Notes under the pieces: generated by a model
The model's database searches: none
What the model saw: the letters and a program-made list of their open reading frames with translations, nothing else
What the model was told of the DNA's origin: nothing
Program-made: the position numbers and the translations under genes
Part shown: positions 42,345 through 50,748 of the stretch, piece by piece
Layout: every line of letters starts with the position of its first letter
Position numbering within the stretch: position 1 is the first letter of the stretch
Origin: Corynebacterium sp. J010B-136
Lineage (GTDB): Bacteria; Actinomycetota; Actinomycetes; Mycobacteriales; Mycobacteriaceae
Reading direction: 5' to 3'
DNA: 64,000 nucleotides
Assembly: GCF_002967075.1 (NCBI RefSeq)
Contig: NZ_PUGE01000001.1
Location: 496,001 to 560,000, forward strand

Positions 42345-43679
42345 TTATCCTTCCGCTTGAGCAGCTGCAGCACGCGCTGCAGGCTTGAGAGCCTTTTCGA
42401 TTACCTCAAAATCATCGTCCGTTAAGGCATCAGATACAAACCAGGTCTCAAATGGGCTTGGTGGAACCATGACGCCAGCATTCAAAAGCTCATGGAAGAA
42501 CGGGGTAAAGCGGAAGGTATCCGCCGCCTTCATATCATCAAAGTTACGGCCTTCACCTTCGGCAAAGCGAATAGAAAGCATCGAAGACGCACGCTGCATG
42601 TGGTGCGCTACGCCTTCAGCGGAAAGCGCCGAAGAAATCAGATCCGACAGACGGTCTGCATGTGCGGCAAGGCGTGGGTACAGGGATTCATCGGCAAGCT
42701 TGAGCGATGCCAGACCCGATGCCATGGCCACTGGGTTACCGGACAAGGTACCCGCTTGATAGACCGGACCAACTGGCGCCAGGTAATCCATGATGTCTGC
42801 GCGGCCACCAAAAGCAGCAGCGGGCAGGCCACCAGAGACAACCTTGCCGAAGGTCACCAAGTCACCGGCGACATGGTCCACACCGAACCAACCCTGGTGG
42901 GAGGTGCGGAAACCGGTCATGACCTCATCGATAATCAGCAAGGCGCCATCGGCATGCGCGATGTCTTTGAGCGCCTGGTTGAAGCCTTCCGCGGGCGCTA
43001 CCGTGCCCATATTGCCGGCGGCAGCTTCAGTAATAATGCAGGCAATCTCACCTGGGTTATCGGCAAAAGCCTGCTTGACCGCATCCAAATCGTTATAAGG
43101 TACAACGATGGTATCTGCCGCAGCCGCGCCGGTAACACCAGGTGAATCCGGCAAAGCCAAGGTAGCAACGCCAGAGCCAGCAGCAGCCAAGAGCGCATCC
43201 ACGTGACCGTGGTAGCAGCCATCAAACTTCAGGACCTTCGCGCGGCCAGTAAAGCCACGTGCCAAACGCACAGCGGACATGGTGGCCTCCGTACCGGAGT
43301 TGACCAGGCGAACCTTTTCCGCAGCGGTACGGGAAATAATTTCTTCCGCCAGCAAGGTCTCCCCGATGGTAGGAGCACCGAAGCTCAAGCCATCTTGAGC
43401 TACTTCCTGCACAGCCTTAACGATGTCAGGGTGTGCATTGCCGTGGATCATCGGTCCATAAGAGCCGACCAGGTCAACAAAGGTGTTGCCGTCGACATCG
43501 GTGAGCTGCGAACCCTGTGCCGAGGCAATCACGCGCGCTTGCCCACCGACGGAGCCAAAGGCACGAACAGGGGAATTCACACCGCCTGGGGTGACCTTAG
43601 TGGCGCGGGAAAACCACTGCGCAGAAGTAGAAGTTTGAGAAGAATTCAAGGAGTCCGGGGAAGAAGCCATAGCCCTCAT
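42345..43679 (-). CDS. hemL: Glutamate-1-semialdehyde 2,1-aminomutase
   Basis: A 444-residue PLP enzyme producing 5-aminolevulinate, the second step after HemA. The conserved start [15 protein letters not shown], the metal-free PLP pocket [26 protein letters not shown] and the Schiff-base lysine region [19 protein letters not shown] are all present. The start is uncertain among ATGs at 43703, 43679 and 43670; none has a strong ribosome site, and I use 43679. The histidine phosphatase follows after seven bases, likely co-transcribed. Confidence 0.93.
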   Translation of the reverse strand: MRAMASSPDSLNSSQTSTSAQWFSRATKVTPGGVNSPVRAFGSVGGQARVIASAQGSQLTDVDGNTFVDLVGSYGPMIHGNAHPDIVKAVQEVAQDGLSFGAPTIGETLLAEEIISRTAAEKVRLVNSGTEATMSAVRLARGFTGRAKVLKFDGCYHGHVDALLAAAGSGVATLALPDSPGVTGAAAADTIVVPYNDLDAVKQAFADNPGEIACIITEAAAGNMGTVAPAEGFNQALKDIAHADGALLIIDEVMTGFRTSHQGWFGVDHVAGDLVTFGKVVSGGLPAAAFGGRADIMDYLAPVGPVYQAGTLSGNPVAMASGLASLKLADESLYPRLAAHADRLSDLISSALSAEGVAHHMQRASSMLSIRFAEGEGRNFDDMKAADTFRFTPFFHELLNAGVMVPPSPFETWFVSDALTDDDFEVIEKALKPAARAAAAQAEG

Positions 43680-43790
43680 TGTACGTATTTTGCCGCCATA
43701 CAAAAGTTTGAGTAATTGCTGTGATGCGGCTTTGATTTTCTCAGGTTAGACTCACAGTTAAGTTGCAGAAAATATTTCGGGGGTTTCGCA

Positions 43791-44330
43791 ATGCTTGTCG
43801 ATGTTTTATCCATCCCTTCCTCACCCACCCATCGGCGGGGATATCCGCTGCTCATTGGGCTATTGGTGGGATCTATAGGTCTGGCTTTAACCGCATGCGC
43901 ACAGGAAGAACCGGTCACACGTACCGCTTCACATGACGTGCAATCGTGGCAACCGGCGCATTTACCGCAGCCTATATCGCGCAACCCGGAGTTTGTGAAG
44001 CGTCTCGAACAGTCACCGACATCACAGCAAACGTCTGGTTCCTCGCGGACTTCGTCCGCTGCGGAACCAGACGAAGCGGCAGATCCGCAGCCTGCTGCCC
44101 CAGCAGAACCCGTTGCTCCGGTCGCCCCAATTGCTCCGGCGGCTCCCGTAATGGAGCAACCGGCCCCGCAGCCGCCGCCACAACCAGCACCGCAACCTGC
44201 GCCTGCACCCGCACGTCCTGCTCCTGCCCGACCTGCGCCAGCTCCAGCACCACAGGAACCGGCGAAGAAGGGACCCGTGTTGAAACTCCCTGGCACCAAC
44301 CTGCCTGATTTCCGCCTGGTCATACCTTAA
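43791..44330 (+). CDS. Proline/alanine-rich lipoprotein
   Basis: A 179-residue putative lipoprotein. After an unusually long n-region (HRRGY), the hydrophobic core PLLIGLLVGSIGLALTAC ends in a lipobox with Cys36. The rest is disordered: a Ser/Thr/Glu part then Pro-Ala repeats (PAP, PQPAP; about 95-150), ending in a short conserved-looking segment LKLPGTNLPDFRLVIP. A GGGGG ribosome site lies eight bases before the ATG. The rod-like Pro-Ala region suggests a spacer through the cell wall. Converges on the SMR gene with overlapping stops. Confidence 0.72.
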   Translation: MLVDVLSIPSSPTHRRGYPLLIGLLVGSIGLALTACAQEEPVTRTASHDVQSWQPAHLPQPISRNPEFVKRLEQSPTSQQTSGSSRTSSAAEPDEAADPQPAAPAEPVAPVAPIAPAAPVMEQPAPQPPPQPAPQPAPAPARPAPARPAPAPAPQEPAKKGPVLKLPGTNLPDFRLVIP

Positions 44331-44641
44331 TTAACCACGCGCAAGCCGATGATCCCTGCAACAATCATCAGCAGAAAAACAATCTTGAGGACAGTCACGG
44401 CTTCTTGACCGGTAGCAAAAGAGTAAATAACGGTAATGGATGCGCCGATGCCTACCCAGACGGCGTAGGCCGTGCCGACCGGCAGGTACTTCATCGCCCA
44501 TGCCAGCCCACCCATGGAAATAGCTGCAGCGATAAAGAAAGTCACCACCGGCCACAGGCGGGTAAATCCATCAGATTTGGAAAGCGCGATTGCCCATACT
44601 GATTCAAATGCACCCGAGAGAACTAAAATGATCCATGCCAT
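44327..44641 (-). CDS. sugE: Small multidrug resistance (SugE/Gdx-type) transporter
   Basis: A 104-residue four-helix SMR protein. It has the essential membrane Glu13 in WIILVLSGAFESVWAIALSKS, and the GLAWAMKYLPVGTAYAVWVGIGASITV segment. Members of the SugE/Gdx branch export guanidinium compounds; others pump quaternary ammonium compounds. The WAIALSKSDGF loop looks closer to SugE than EmrE. No guanidine riboswitch was recognised upstream. Single gene; substrate by family only. Confidence 0.85.
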   Translation of the reverse strand: MAWIILVLSGAFESVWAIALSKSDGFTRLWPVVTFFIAAAISMGGLAWAMKYLPVGTAYAVWVGIGASITVIYSFATGQEAVTVLKIVFLLMIVAGIIGLRVVN

Positions 44642-44680
44642 AAGCTCCTACTTTGGCAATCTTTGGCACAATGGGCAACT

Positions 44681-45517
44681 ATGAAGATTGCATTTTTAGG
44701 TACTGGACGCATGGGCACAGAATTAGCCCGCCATGTTATGAAATCCCACGAAGTAACCGTATGGAACCGCACACCCGAGCGCGCGCAACCATTGGTTGAT
44801 GAAGGAGCACAACTCGCGGAATCTCCAGCAGCTGCCGTTGATGGTGCCGAGGTCATTATTACCTCCCTCTTCGGCCCAGATGATATTCGTGAAGTTGTTA
44901 TCTCACAGGACCTCATTCCGCAGGGCGTGACGTGGATTGATACCACCACCGTCTCTCCAGAGGCAGCACGCGAATTCGCAGACGCGGTTGATTCTTATGT
45001 CCATGCGCCAGTCGTTGGATCTTTGATTCCTGCGCGCAATAGCGAATTGGGTGTCTATGTAGGCACCCCGGATGATGCCCGCCGCGAGGTGGCATTAGAG
45101 ATTGCTCGTCCATGGGCTGGTGAGAACAAGCTCATCGGCGTGGATTCCGCTGCGAAAGCTGCGACCGGCAAGCTCTTGGCAAACCTCGCGCTGTCGGTAA
45201 CCGCGCAGGGTGTGCTTGAAGCTTTGAGCCTTGGTGAGGCAGAAGGCTTGGGTGAAGAAGAGACTTTGAAGATGCTTGATATCACGGGCCTTGCTTTCAT
45301 GAAGAATATGAAGGCACCGTTTATCCTGGGCGAACGTGAGACTGCTCCAGGTGATTTCACCGTGGATGCGCTGTGCAAAGACTCTAAGTTGATGGTGGAT
45401 ACCGCCCAGCAAGAACTGCCTGCAGTTCAAGCTGCCATCAAGAACTTTGAACACCAACAAGAACTCGGCCACGGCGATGAGGACTTCTCCTCTATTTTCG
45501 TCTACCGCAAGGATTAA
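44681..45517 (+). CDS. NAD(P)-dependent oxidoreductase, 3-hydroxyisobutyrate dehydrogenase family
   Basis: A 278-residue beta-hydroxyacid dehydrogenase-type enzyme. The N-terminal Rossmann motif is MKIAFLGTGRMGTELARHVM (GxGxxG). The substrate loop is APVVGSLIPARNSELGVYVG, and the catalytic lysine helix is SAAKAATGKLLANLALSVT, where Lys is in the expected place. I start at ATG 44681, as the TTG at 44663 adds six residues before the Rossmann strand. Substrate unknown; imine reductases and glyoxylate/succinic-semialdehyde reductases share this layout. A bidirectional terminator follows. Confidence 0.85.
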   Translation: MKIAFLGTGRMGTELARHVMKSHEVTVWNRTPERAQPLVDEGAQLAESPAAAVDGAEVIITSLFGPDDIREVVISQDLIPQGVTWIDTTTVSPEAAREFADAVDSYVHAPVVGSLIPARNSELGVYVGTPDDARREVALEIARPWAGENKLIGVDSAAKAATGKLLANLALSVTAQGVLEALSLGEAEGLGEEETLKMLDITGLAFMKNMKAPFILGERETAPGDFTVDALCKDSKLMVDTAQQELPAVQAAIKNFEHQQELGHGDEDFSSIFVYRKD

Positions 45518-45524
45518 AAATCAG

Positions 45525-45578
45525 TAAACCCCAGCGCTGCACTTTCCCAAGAGAAAGAAGCAGGCTGGGGTTTATTTT
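45525..45578. terminator. Bidirectional terminator between oxidoreductase and hemY
   Basis: TAAACCCCAGC (45525-45535) pairs with GCTGGGGTTTA (45564-45574) with inner CTGC/GCAG pairing. T-rich stretches on both sides (TTTATTTT on plus, TTTACTGATTTTTA on minus) serve both converging genes. Confidence 0.85.
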
Positions 45579-45598
45579 GCCAGGTTTGAAGTTAAAGC

Positions 45599-47020
45599 TT
45601 AGCTACCCAGGATCCGCTGCGCAGCAGCGCGGGCATCAGCGATAACCGCTGGCACGCCCACTCCCCCAGCCCAAGCACCGGTAACTTCCAGGCCTGGCTG
45701 CGCAGCGATCTTTTCACGCACGGTCGCTACGGTCGCTAGGTGGTTGTCATCAAACCGTGGCAGCCCGCCGAACCAGCGCTGGGTGTAGATTTCGCTCACG
45801 CCCGCAGCACGCGCATCAAAGCCGGTAATTGTCAGCAGATCATCCAGGGCATAATCGACTAATGTATCTTCTGCTTCACGCGCGAGGGCGTCATCGCCAA
45901 AGCGTCCGAAGCTGGCCCGAATCAGTGCACCATCACCGATGCGCTCTTTCAGATGTGGCCACTTCTTCGAGCTAAAGGTAAAAGCCTTAGCGTGCACGCC
46001 AGGTTGATCAGCGGCGATAAGCACCCCGGAAGACTCTGGCAACCCAGCATCAGAATCGAATTTCAATCCCACGACCGCAGAGCTGGCTAGCTTTACGGGT
46101 TTGAGCGCAGCGGCTGCCTCGGGAGCAACCTTGCTCAACAAACGCGCAGTCGTTGGCGCTGGCGTTGCCACGACAACGCGGTCATAAGCCTCCGTATCAC
46201 CGGGGACACCCTGGCCCGTGATGGTGTACTTCGAGGTCTTGGCATCAAACGTAATGCCAGAAACAAACGTATCCAGGTGGATATCTGCTTCTGACTTTTC
46301 CGCCAAGGTTTCATAGAGTTCGGCATAGCCACCAGCAAAGGCATTAAAGACTGGCTTTACTGGGCCTTCGCCAGGCGCGGGCCGTGACTTCTCAATCTGC
46401 GCCACAGCAGCCGACAGGGTGACCTTTTCCCCGGCCTGTGCTAAGGAATCAAGTGCTTCTGCTAGCTGCGGCACGGTTGCGCGAATACCTAAGTCATCCG
46501 CGAGACAGGAATACACTCCGCCCAGAAGTGACGAAACAACGCGGTCGACTACTTCATCGCCGTAGCGCTCGCGCACGAGCTGGCCGATGCTACGGTCTTC
46601 GCCCACGGTCCAATCGATTGGCTCAGCATCGTTTTCCGCGTCGATGCGACGTGCGGTTTCTTCGCTGACCAGGTGCGCAACCGGCGCGGAGGTTGATGGA
46701 ATGCCCATGACTCCTCCGCGTGGGAGATCCTGCAGGCTGCTTTGGGAGTACACCAACGAGGACTTGCCGGAAGGTTCCACCAGGGAACCTTCCAGTCCAA
46801 GATCCTTGAAAAATTCCAAGGCATCTTCGCGACGTGCTAAAAATGCCTCAGCGCCAAGGTCGACGGGTCCATCATTAAACGGCACCGTAAACAGCTTGCC
46901 GCCAATGCGATCCGAGGCTTCAAAGACATCGATATGCGCATCTGCGTCTAAGTCTCCGCCTCGAAGCTCATATGCGGTGGTTAATCCCGCTAGACCTGCG
47001 CCAACAATGGCAATTCTCAT
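45599..47020 (-). CDS. hemY: Coproporphyrinogen/protoporphyrinogen oxidase (HemY/CgoX)
   Basis: A 473-residue FAD enzyme. The N-terminal dinucleotide motif is IAIVGAGLAGLTTAYELRGG, with VFEASDRIGGKL next and a C-terminal GAWAGGVGVPAVIADARAAAQ closing the FAD site. Gram-positive members act on coproporphyrinogen III in the coproporphyrin-dependent pathway, which is expected in actinobacteria; the later enzymes (hemH/cpfC and hemQ) are not in the window. Its start codon directly abuts the hemE stop, so the two are co-transcribed. Confidence 0.93.
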   Translation of the reverse strand: MRIAIVGAGLAGLTTAYELRGGDLDADAHIDVFEASDRIGGKLFTVPFNDGPVDLGAEAFLARREDALEFFKDLGLEGSLVEPSGKSSLVYSQSSLQDLPRGGVMGIPSTSAPVAHLVSEETARRIDAENDAEPIDWTVGEDRSIGQLVRERYGDEVVDRVVSSLLGGVYSCLADDLGIRATVPQLAEALDSLAQAGEKVTLSAAVAQIEKSRPAPGEGPVKPVFNAFAGGYAELYETLAEKSEADIHLDTFVSGITFDAKTSKYTITGQGVPGDTEAYDRVVVATPAPTTARLLSKVAPEAAAALKPVKLASSAVVGLKFDSDAGLPESSGVLIAADQPGVHAKAFTFSSKKWPHLKERIGDGALIRASFGRFGDDALAREAEDTLVDYALDDLLTITGFDARAAGVSEIYTQRWFGGLPRFDDNHLATVATVREKIAAQPGLEVTGAWAGGVGVPAVIADARAAAQRILGS

Positions 47021-48088
47021 TTAACCCTCCTCGTGGATAATTGCTACCGCACGCGTAATCGCTTCAGCATCCGTGGTGGGCAGTACGCCGTGTCCTAAGT
47101 TCCAGATATGTCCGGTGGCATGGCCTGCGGCCTGCGCAGTGGCCACCTGGTCACGAATTGAACGTACAGCGCCGCGGACGGCATCATCGCCAGCGAAAAG
47201 CAGTGCAGGATCCAAGTTACCCTGCAATGCGTGTGCGCCGTGCGCCGCGTGGATACGCTCAGCTGCTTCATCCATGCGCACGCGGTAATCCACACCCATG
47301 ACTTCCGAGCCAGCTTCAGCCATCGCTGGCAACAACTCGCCAGTGCCCACACCGAAGTGGATGCGTGGGACTACGCCCGCGACGTGCTCGAGGATTTCCG
47401 TGGAATATGGCAGCACGTACTCGCGGTAGTCATCGCGGTTGAGATAGCCTGCCCAAGAGTCAAAGAGCTGCATGGCATCAATGCCTGCCTCGATTTGAAC
47501 GTCTAGGAAGTTGATAATCGTTGGCACCAAACGCTTCATCAAGGCATGCCAGGTCTCCGGATCGGAGTGCATGAGTGCCTTGGTGATTTCATGGTTCTTA
47601 GATGGACCACCTTCAATCAGGTAGGAAGCCAAGGTAAATGGCGCGCCCACAAAGCCGATGAGAGCTTGGGTATCGGTGAGTTCATCCAAAATGATCTTGA
47701 TGCCATCGGCGACTTCGTCGACGTGGTGGTCCAAGATTGGAAGATTGTGGATATCGGAGCGGGTGCGTACCGCCTTATCCATGACCGGGCCACGGCCGGC
47801 AACAATGTCTACGCCGATTCCTGCGGCGCGGAGTGGAACAACAATATCGGAGAACAAGATCGCCGCGTCGACATCATGACGGCGGACTGGCTGGAGGGTG
47901 ATTTCGGCGAGGAGTTCTGGCATGAAGCACGAATCCAACATCGAGATGCCTTCGCGTGCTGTGCGGTATTCAGGAAGTGAACGACCCGCCTGGCGCATAA
48001 ACCATACGGCCGGGCGTGATGGGGTCTTACCCGCTGCAGCATCAAGCAAGGGAGCATTGGTGAGGTTACGTTTCGACATACATGACAT
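47021..48088 (-). CDS. hemE: Uroporphyrinogen decarboxylase
   Basis: A 355-residue enzyme that decarboxylates uroporphyrinogen III to coproporphyrinogen III. It has the substrate-binding PAVWFMRQAGRSLPEYR near the N-terminus and AILFSDIVVPLRAAGIGV with its catalytic-area Asp, then the C-terminal HFGVGTGELLPAMAEAG. ATGs at 48088 and 48079 are both possible; GGGG lies nearer the first. It abuts hemY with zero spacing. Confidence 0.95.
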   Translation of the reverse strand: MSCMSKRNLTNAPLLDAAAGKTPSRPAVWFMRQAGRSLPEYRTAREGISMLDSCFMPELLAEITLQPVRRHDVDAAILFSDIVVPLRAAGIGVDIVAGRGPVMDKAVRTRSDIHNLPILDHHVDEVADGIKIILDELTDTQALIGFVGAPFTLASYLIEGGPSKNHEITKALMHSDPETWHALMKRLVPTIINFLDVQIEAGIDAMQLFDSWAGYLNRDDYREYVLPYSTEILEHVAGVVPRIHFGVGTGELLPAMAEAGSEVMGVDYRVRMDEAAERIHAAHGAHALQGNLDPALLFAGDDAVRGAVRSIRDQVATAQAAGHATGHIWNLGHGVLPTTDAEAITRAVAIIHEEG

Positions 48089-48138
48089 TATGCCCCACTA
48101 TCGTCCAAAAGTATGAGTCATGCAGGGTGGCGCGGCTA

Positions 48139-48624
48139 TTAATCCCAGGTTGGGCTGCCAGCTTTCTTCGCGATGAAGTCATTCGCGGCTGGTCTAAACA
48201 TCAGTAATAGCGCGATGGCGATGAGCACCGGGATGATAACTAAGAAGAAGCCCGAGACGCCGATCAGGAAACCTGCGACGATGATAAATAGCACAATGGC
48301 TGCGGTGACGGTGATGATGCGGCGACCCAATTTGGAGCCCTGCGCCAATTGCGGAGAAATGACGGAGAAGATAATGGCGCCGACAATATTGACCCCGGCA
48401 ATCAAATAACGGTTGAATTTCACCGCGCCTGGTTCATCCATTCCAGCTTCGGGACCGTTTTCAAAAATGCCGAAAAGTCCCGCACAAAGCATTACTACGG
48501 CGGCTGCTACCAGCGCCCAATAAGCCCAGCGCAAAGACGCAGGGGAGGCTTCCTGCGGCACGCGTGGCGGAGTGTATGCGCGGTTGTAGTCAACCGGGCC
48601 TTGCCGTCGATCGTAATCATCCAT
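48139..48624 (-). CDS. Four-helix membrane protein of unknown function
   Basis: A 161-residue protein I do not assign to a function. A hydrophilic N-terminus (MDDYDRRQGPVDYNRAYTPP) is followed by four helices (about 33-53, 70-92, 100-120 and 122-143) and a short C-terminal tail. An AAAGGAAG ribosome site lies eight bases before the ATG. It sits between hemE and a second unknown membrane protein in the hem gene block, an arrangement familiar from other corynebacteria (the C. glutamicum hemB-hemE interval also holds two membrane proteins). Confidence 0.72.
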   Translation of the reverse strand: MDDYDRRQGPVDYNRAYTPPRVPQEASPASLRWAYWALVAAAVVMLCAGLFGIFENGPEAGMDEPGAVKFNRYLIAGVNIVGAIIFSVISPQLAQGSKLGRRIITVTAAIVLFIIVAGFLIGVSGFFLVIIPVLIAIALLLMFRPAANDFIAKKAGSPTWD

Positions 48625-48697
48625 CGCGTGCTTCCTTTAAGGCTTTTGATCCGCTAGTTGGCCACAATTTTACCCACGGCCAAGTTCATTAGGCGAC

Positions 48698-49627
48698 CTA
48701 GTTTTTGTCGTCGCGGCTTTTGTTGTCGCGTTTATCGTTCTTGTCGTTCTTGTCATTTTTGCCGCGTTTAAACCAGCGACCAATCATGCCTTTGAAGGTG
48801 CCATAGTCTGCTTCGTCGTGCACCTTCGGCGAATTCTTGCCAGCCTTACCCGACTTGCCGGACTTGCCTGATTTATCGGCATTGTTGAGCTTTTCTCTGG
48901 CTTCCCGAGCCCGCTGTTCTTGCAGCTTCTTTTGTTCTTGCTCGAGCTGGCGAAGCTTTTCCATCTCGCCGGTGTATTCCAAAGTCTCAGAACGATTAGC
49001 AAAGACGATCACTAGAACTGCGGCAACGCCCACGAGAATCTGCAAAGACCCATCGATGACATAGAGCCAATCGGGAGAATCCGTGCCCGTGGCGGGCCTG
49101 GTCATAAAGACTAGGAAGAGACGGAAAGTAAAATACAAAGAAAAGATAAACAGCATGCGCCGCGCTGTACCGGCGTGCTTGGACTGTTTATTAAAAAGCC
49201 ACACCATGGACGCCAGCACCGCGATGATAACCAGGGAAATAAGCGTGGTCATCGCCAGCGAACCCCATGCGGTGAGGTTAATCAGGGTGTCAGAAAAAGC
49301 TGATTCTTCTCCCACGGTGCGTTTTGCGGTGGCTTTGAGAACATCAAAGTTCAACACCGCCAGGATGAAAGAAAATACCTGGTGGATAAACTCCAGAATC
49401 AGCGCGCCGCCCATAACGTTGATAAGCAACTGGGCTGATTCCGGCCTTTTAGCATCTGCCGGCTTGCCGTCTTTGGCAGGAGGAGTCGGCGCAGGCTGAT
49501 TCCCGCTACCGTGGGCGTCACCCTCCCCGGGATTCCCGCCCGTTTCCGAAGAAGTTTCCGGAGAGCCGGGGGTTAAGTCCTGCGAAGCAGCAAAGCGCTG
49601 CTGGGCAGTCGATGGCACGGAAATCAC
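48698..49627 (-). CDS. Multi-helix membrane protein with coiled-coil and Lys-rich tail
   Basis: A 309-residue protein of unknown function. It has a disordered N-terminus (about 1-65), four helices (about 67-92, 112-140, 150-172 and 185-210), then a strong Glu/Gln/Arg coiled coil (EMEKLRQLEQEQKKLQEQ, about 220-245). The C-terminus is very basic low-complexity sequence with SGK repeats and repeated KND triplets. The start is GTG at 49627, 20 bases after hemB, which argues for co-transcription with hemB. The basic tail might contact membranes or nucleic acid; that is a guess. Confidence 0.72.
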   Translation of the reverse strand: MISVPSTAQQRFAASQDLTPGSPETSSETGGNPGEGDAHGSGNQPAPTPPAKDGKPADAKRPESAQLLINVMGGALILEFIHQVFSFILAVLNFDVLKATAKRTVGEESAFSDTLINLTAWGSLAMTTLISLVIIAVLASMVWLFNKQSKHAGTARRMLFIFSLYFTFRLFLVFMTRPATGTDSPDWLYVIDGSLQILVGVAAVLVIVFANRSETLEYTGEMEKLRQLEQEQKKLQEQRAREAREKLNNADKSGKSGKSGKAGKNSPKVHDEADYGTFKGMIGRWFKRGKNDKNDKNDKRDNKSRDDKN

Positions 49628-49647
49628 TGTGGGGAGGCCTCCTTGTT

Positions 49648-50640
49648 TTAAACCTGCTGGTTTAAGATTCGTGCTGCTTCAGTAGCGAAGTAGGTGAAAA
49701 TCTGGTCAGCGCCAGCGCGCTTGATCGAGATTAAAGACTCCATCATAACGGCTTGCTCATCAACCCAGCCATTTGCACCAGCGGCCTTAATCATCGCGTA
49801 CTCACCAGAGACCTGGTAAGCCGCAACTGGCACTGGCGAGCGTTCAGCCGTACCCGCGAGTACGTCGAGGTAAGGAAGAGCTGGTTTGACCATGACAAAG
49901 TCCGCGCCCTCTTCGATATCGAGGTCAACTTCCAACATCGACTCGCGATAATTCGCAGGGTCTTGTTGGTAGGTGCGGCGGTCGCCTTCCAAAGAAGAAC
50001 CGACTGCTTCGCGGAAAGGTCCAAAGAAGGCCGAGGCATACTTGGCGGAATAGGCCATGATTGCAACATCTTCAAAGCCTGCGGCGTCGAGGCCTTCGCG
50101 GATAGCGCCGATTTGGCCATCCATCATGCCCGAAGGGCTCACGATGTGTGCACCAGCGCGCGCCTGCGCAATGGACATAGCGACGTACAGCTCAAGTGTG
50201 GCATCGTTATCAACGCGGCCTTGACTATCAAGCACCCCGCAGTGGCCGTGGTCGGTGAACTCATCCAGGCAGGTATCAGCCATGATCAAAATGTCATTGC
50301 CGAATTCCTTGCGCACCCGGGTCAGAGCACGGTTTAGTACGCCTTCTGGATCCCACGCTGGGGAGCCTTGAGCATCTTTGTCTTCTTCTCGTGGAACACC
50401 GAAGAGGTCAACGCAGCGCACGCCGGCTTCCTGGGCCTCGCGGATAGCTTGGATCAAAGACTCTTCAGTGTGCTGGTAAACGCCCGGCATGGAAGAGATC
50501 TCTTTGGGTTGTTCAATTCCATCGGCCACAAACATCGGCAAGATGAGATCGCGTGGTGAAAGCTGTGTTTCCGCAACCAAATCCCGCATGGCAGGGTTTT
50601 GGCGGAGACGACGGGGACGACGTTGTGGAAAATAGCTCAC
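49648..50640 (-). CDS. hemB: Delta-aminolevulinic acid dehydratase (porphobilinogen synthase)
   Basis: A 330-residue enzyme joining two 5-aminolevulinates. It shows the [16 protein letters not shown] start, the metal-site [17 protein letters not shown] with cysteines for zinc, the active-site lysine regions [16 protein letters not shown] and [12 protein letters not shown], and [14 protein letters not shown]. Initiation is at GTG 50640 with AAAGGAG 11 bases upstream. It lies 102 bases after hemD and starts a unit with the two membrane proteins. Confidence 0.95.
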   Translation of the reverse strand: MSYFPQRRPRRLRQNPAMRDLVAETQLSPRDLILPMFVADGIEQPKEISSMPGVYQHTEESLIQAIREAQEAGVRCVDLFGVPREEDKDAQGSPAWDPEGVLNRALTRVRKEFGNDILIMADTCLDEFTDHGHCGVLDSQGRVDNDATLELYVAMSIAQARAGAHIVSPSGMMDGQIGAIREGLDAAGFEDVAIMAYSAKYASAFFGPFREAVGSSLEGDRRTYQQDPANYRESMLEVDLDIEEGADFVMVKPALPYLDVLAGTAERSPVPVAAYQVSGEYAMIKAAGANGWVDEQAVMMESLISIKRAGADQIFTYFATEAARILNQQV

Positions 50641-50722
50641 CTTTAATCAGGCTCCTTTATCTTGCGATGTGCGGCCAAGAATCCTTACGGGCTTAAGGCT
50701 GTAGAGATCCTTGCACTCTTGA

Positions 50723-50748
50723 GGTTAAAGAACTTTAGTTCTTTAACC
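50723..50748 (-). terminator. Hairpin at the end of hemD
   Basis: GGTTAAAGAAC (50723-50733) pairs perfectly with GTTCTTTAACC (50738-50748) around a 4-base loop, overlapping the hemD stop codon. No T-run follows on the minus strand, so full termination is doubtful and hemB may partly be read from the hemD transcript. Confidence 0.5.

Noticed and set aside
43946-44308. Alternative frames (Cys/Ser/Thr-rich on plus, Gly/Ala-rich on minus) over the Pro-Ala lipoprotein
   Set aside because: Low-complexity CCN repeats leave several frames open; only the frame from 43791 has a lipobox and ribosome site.
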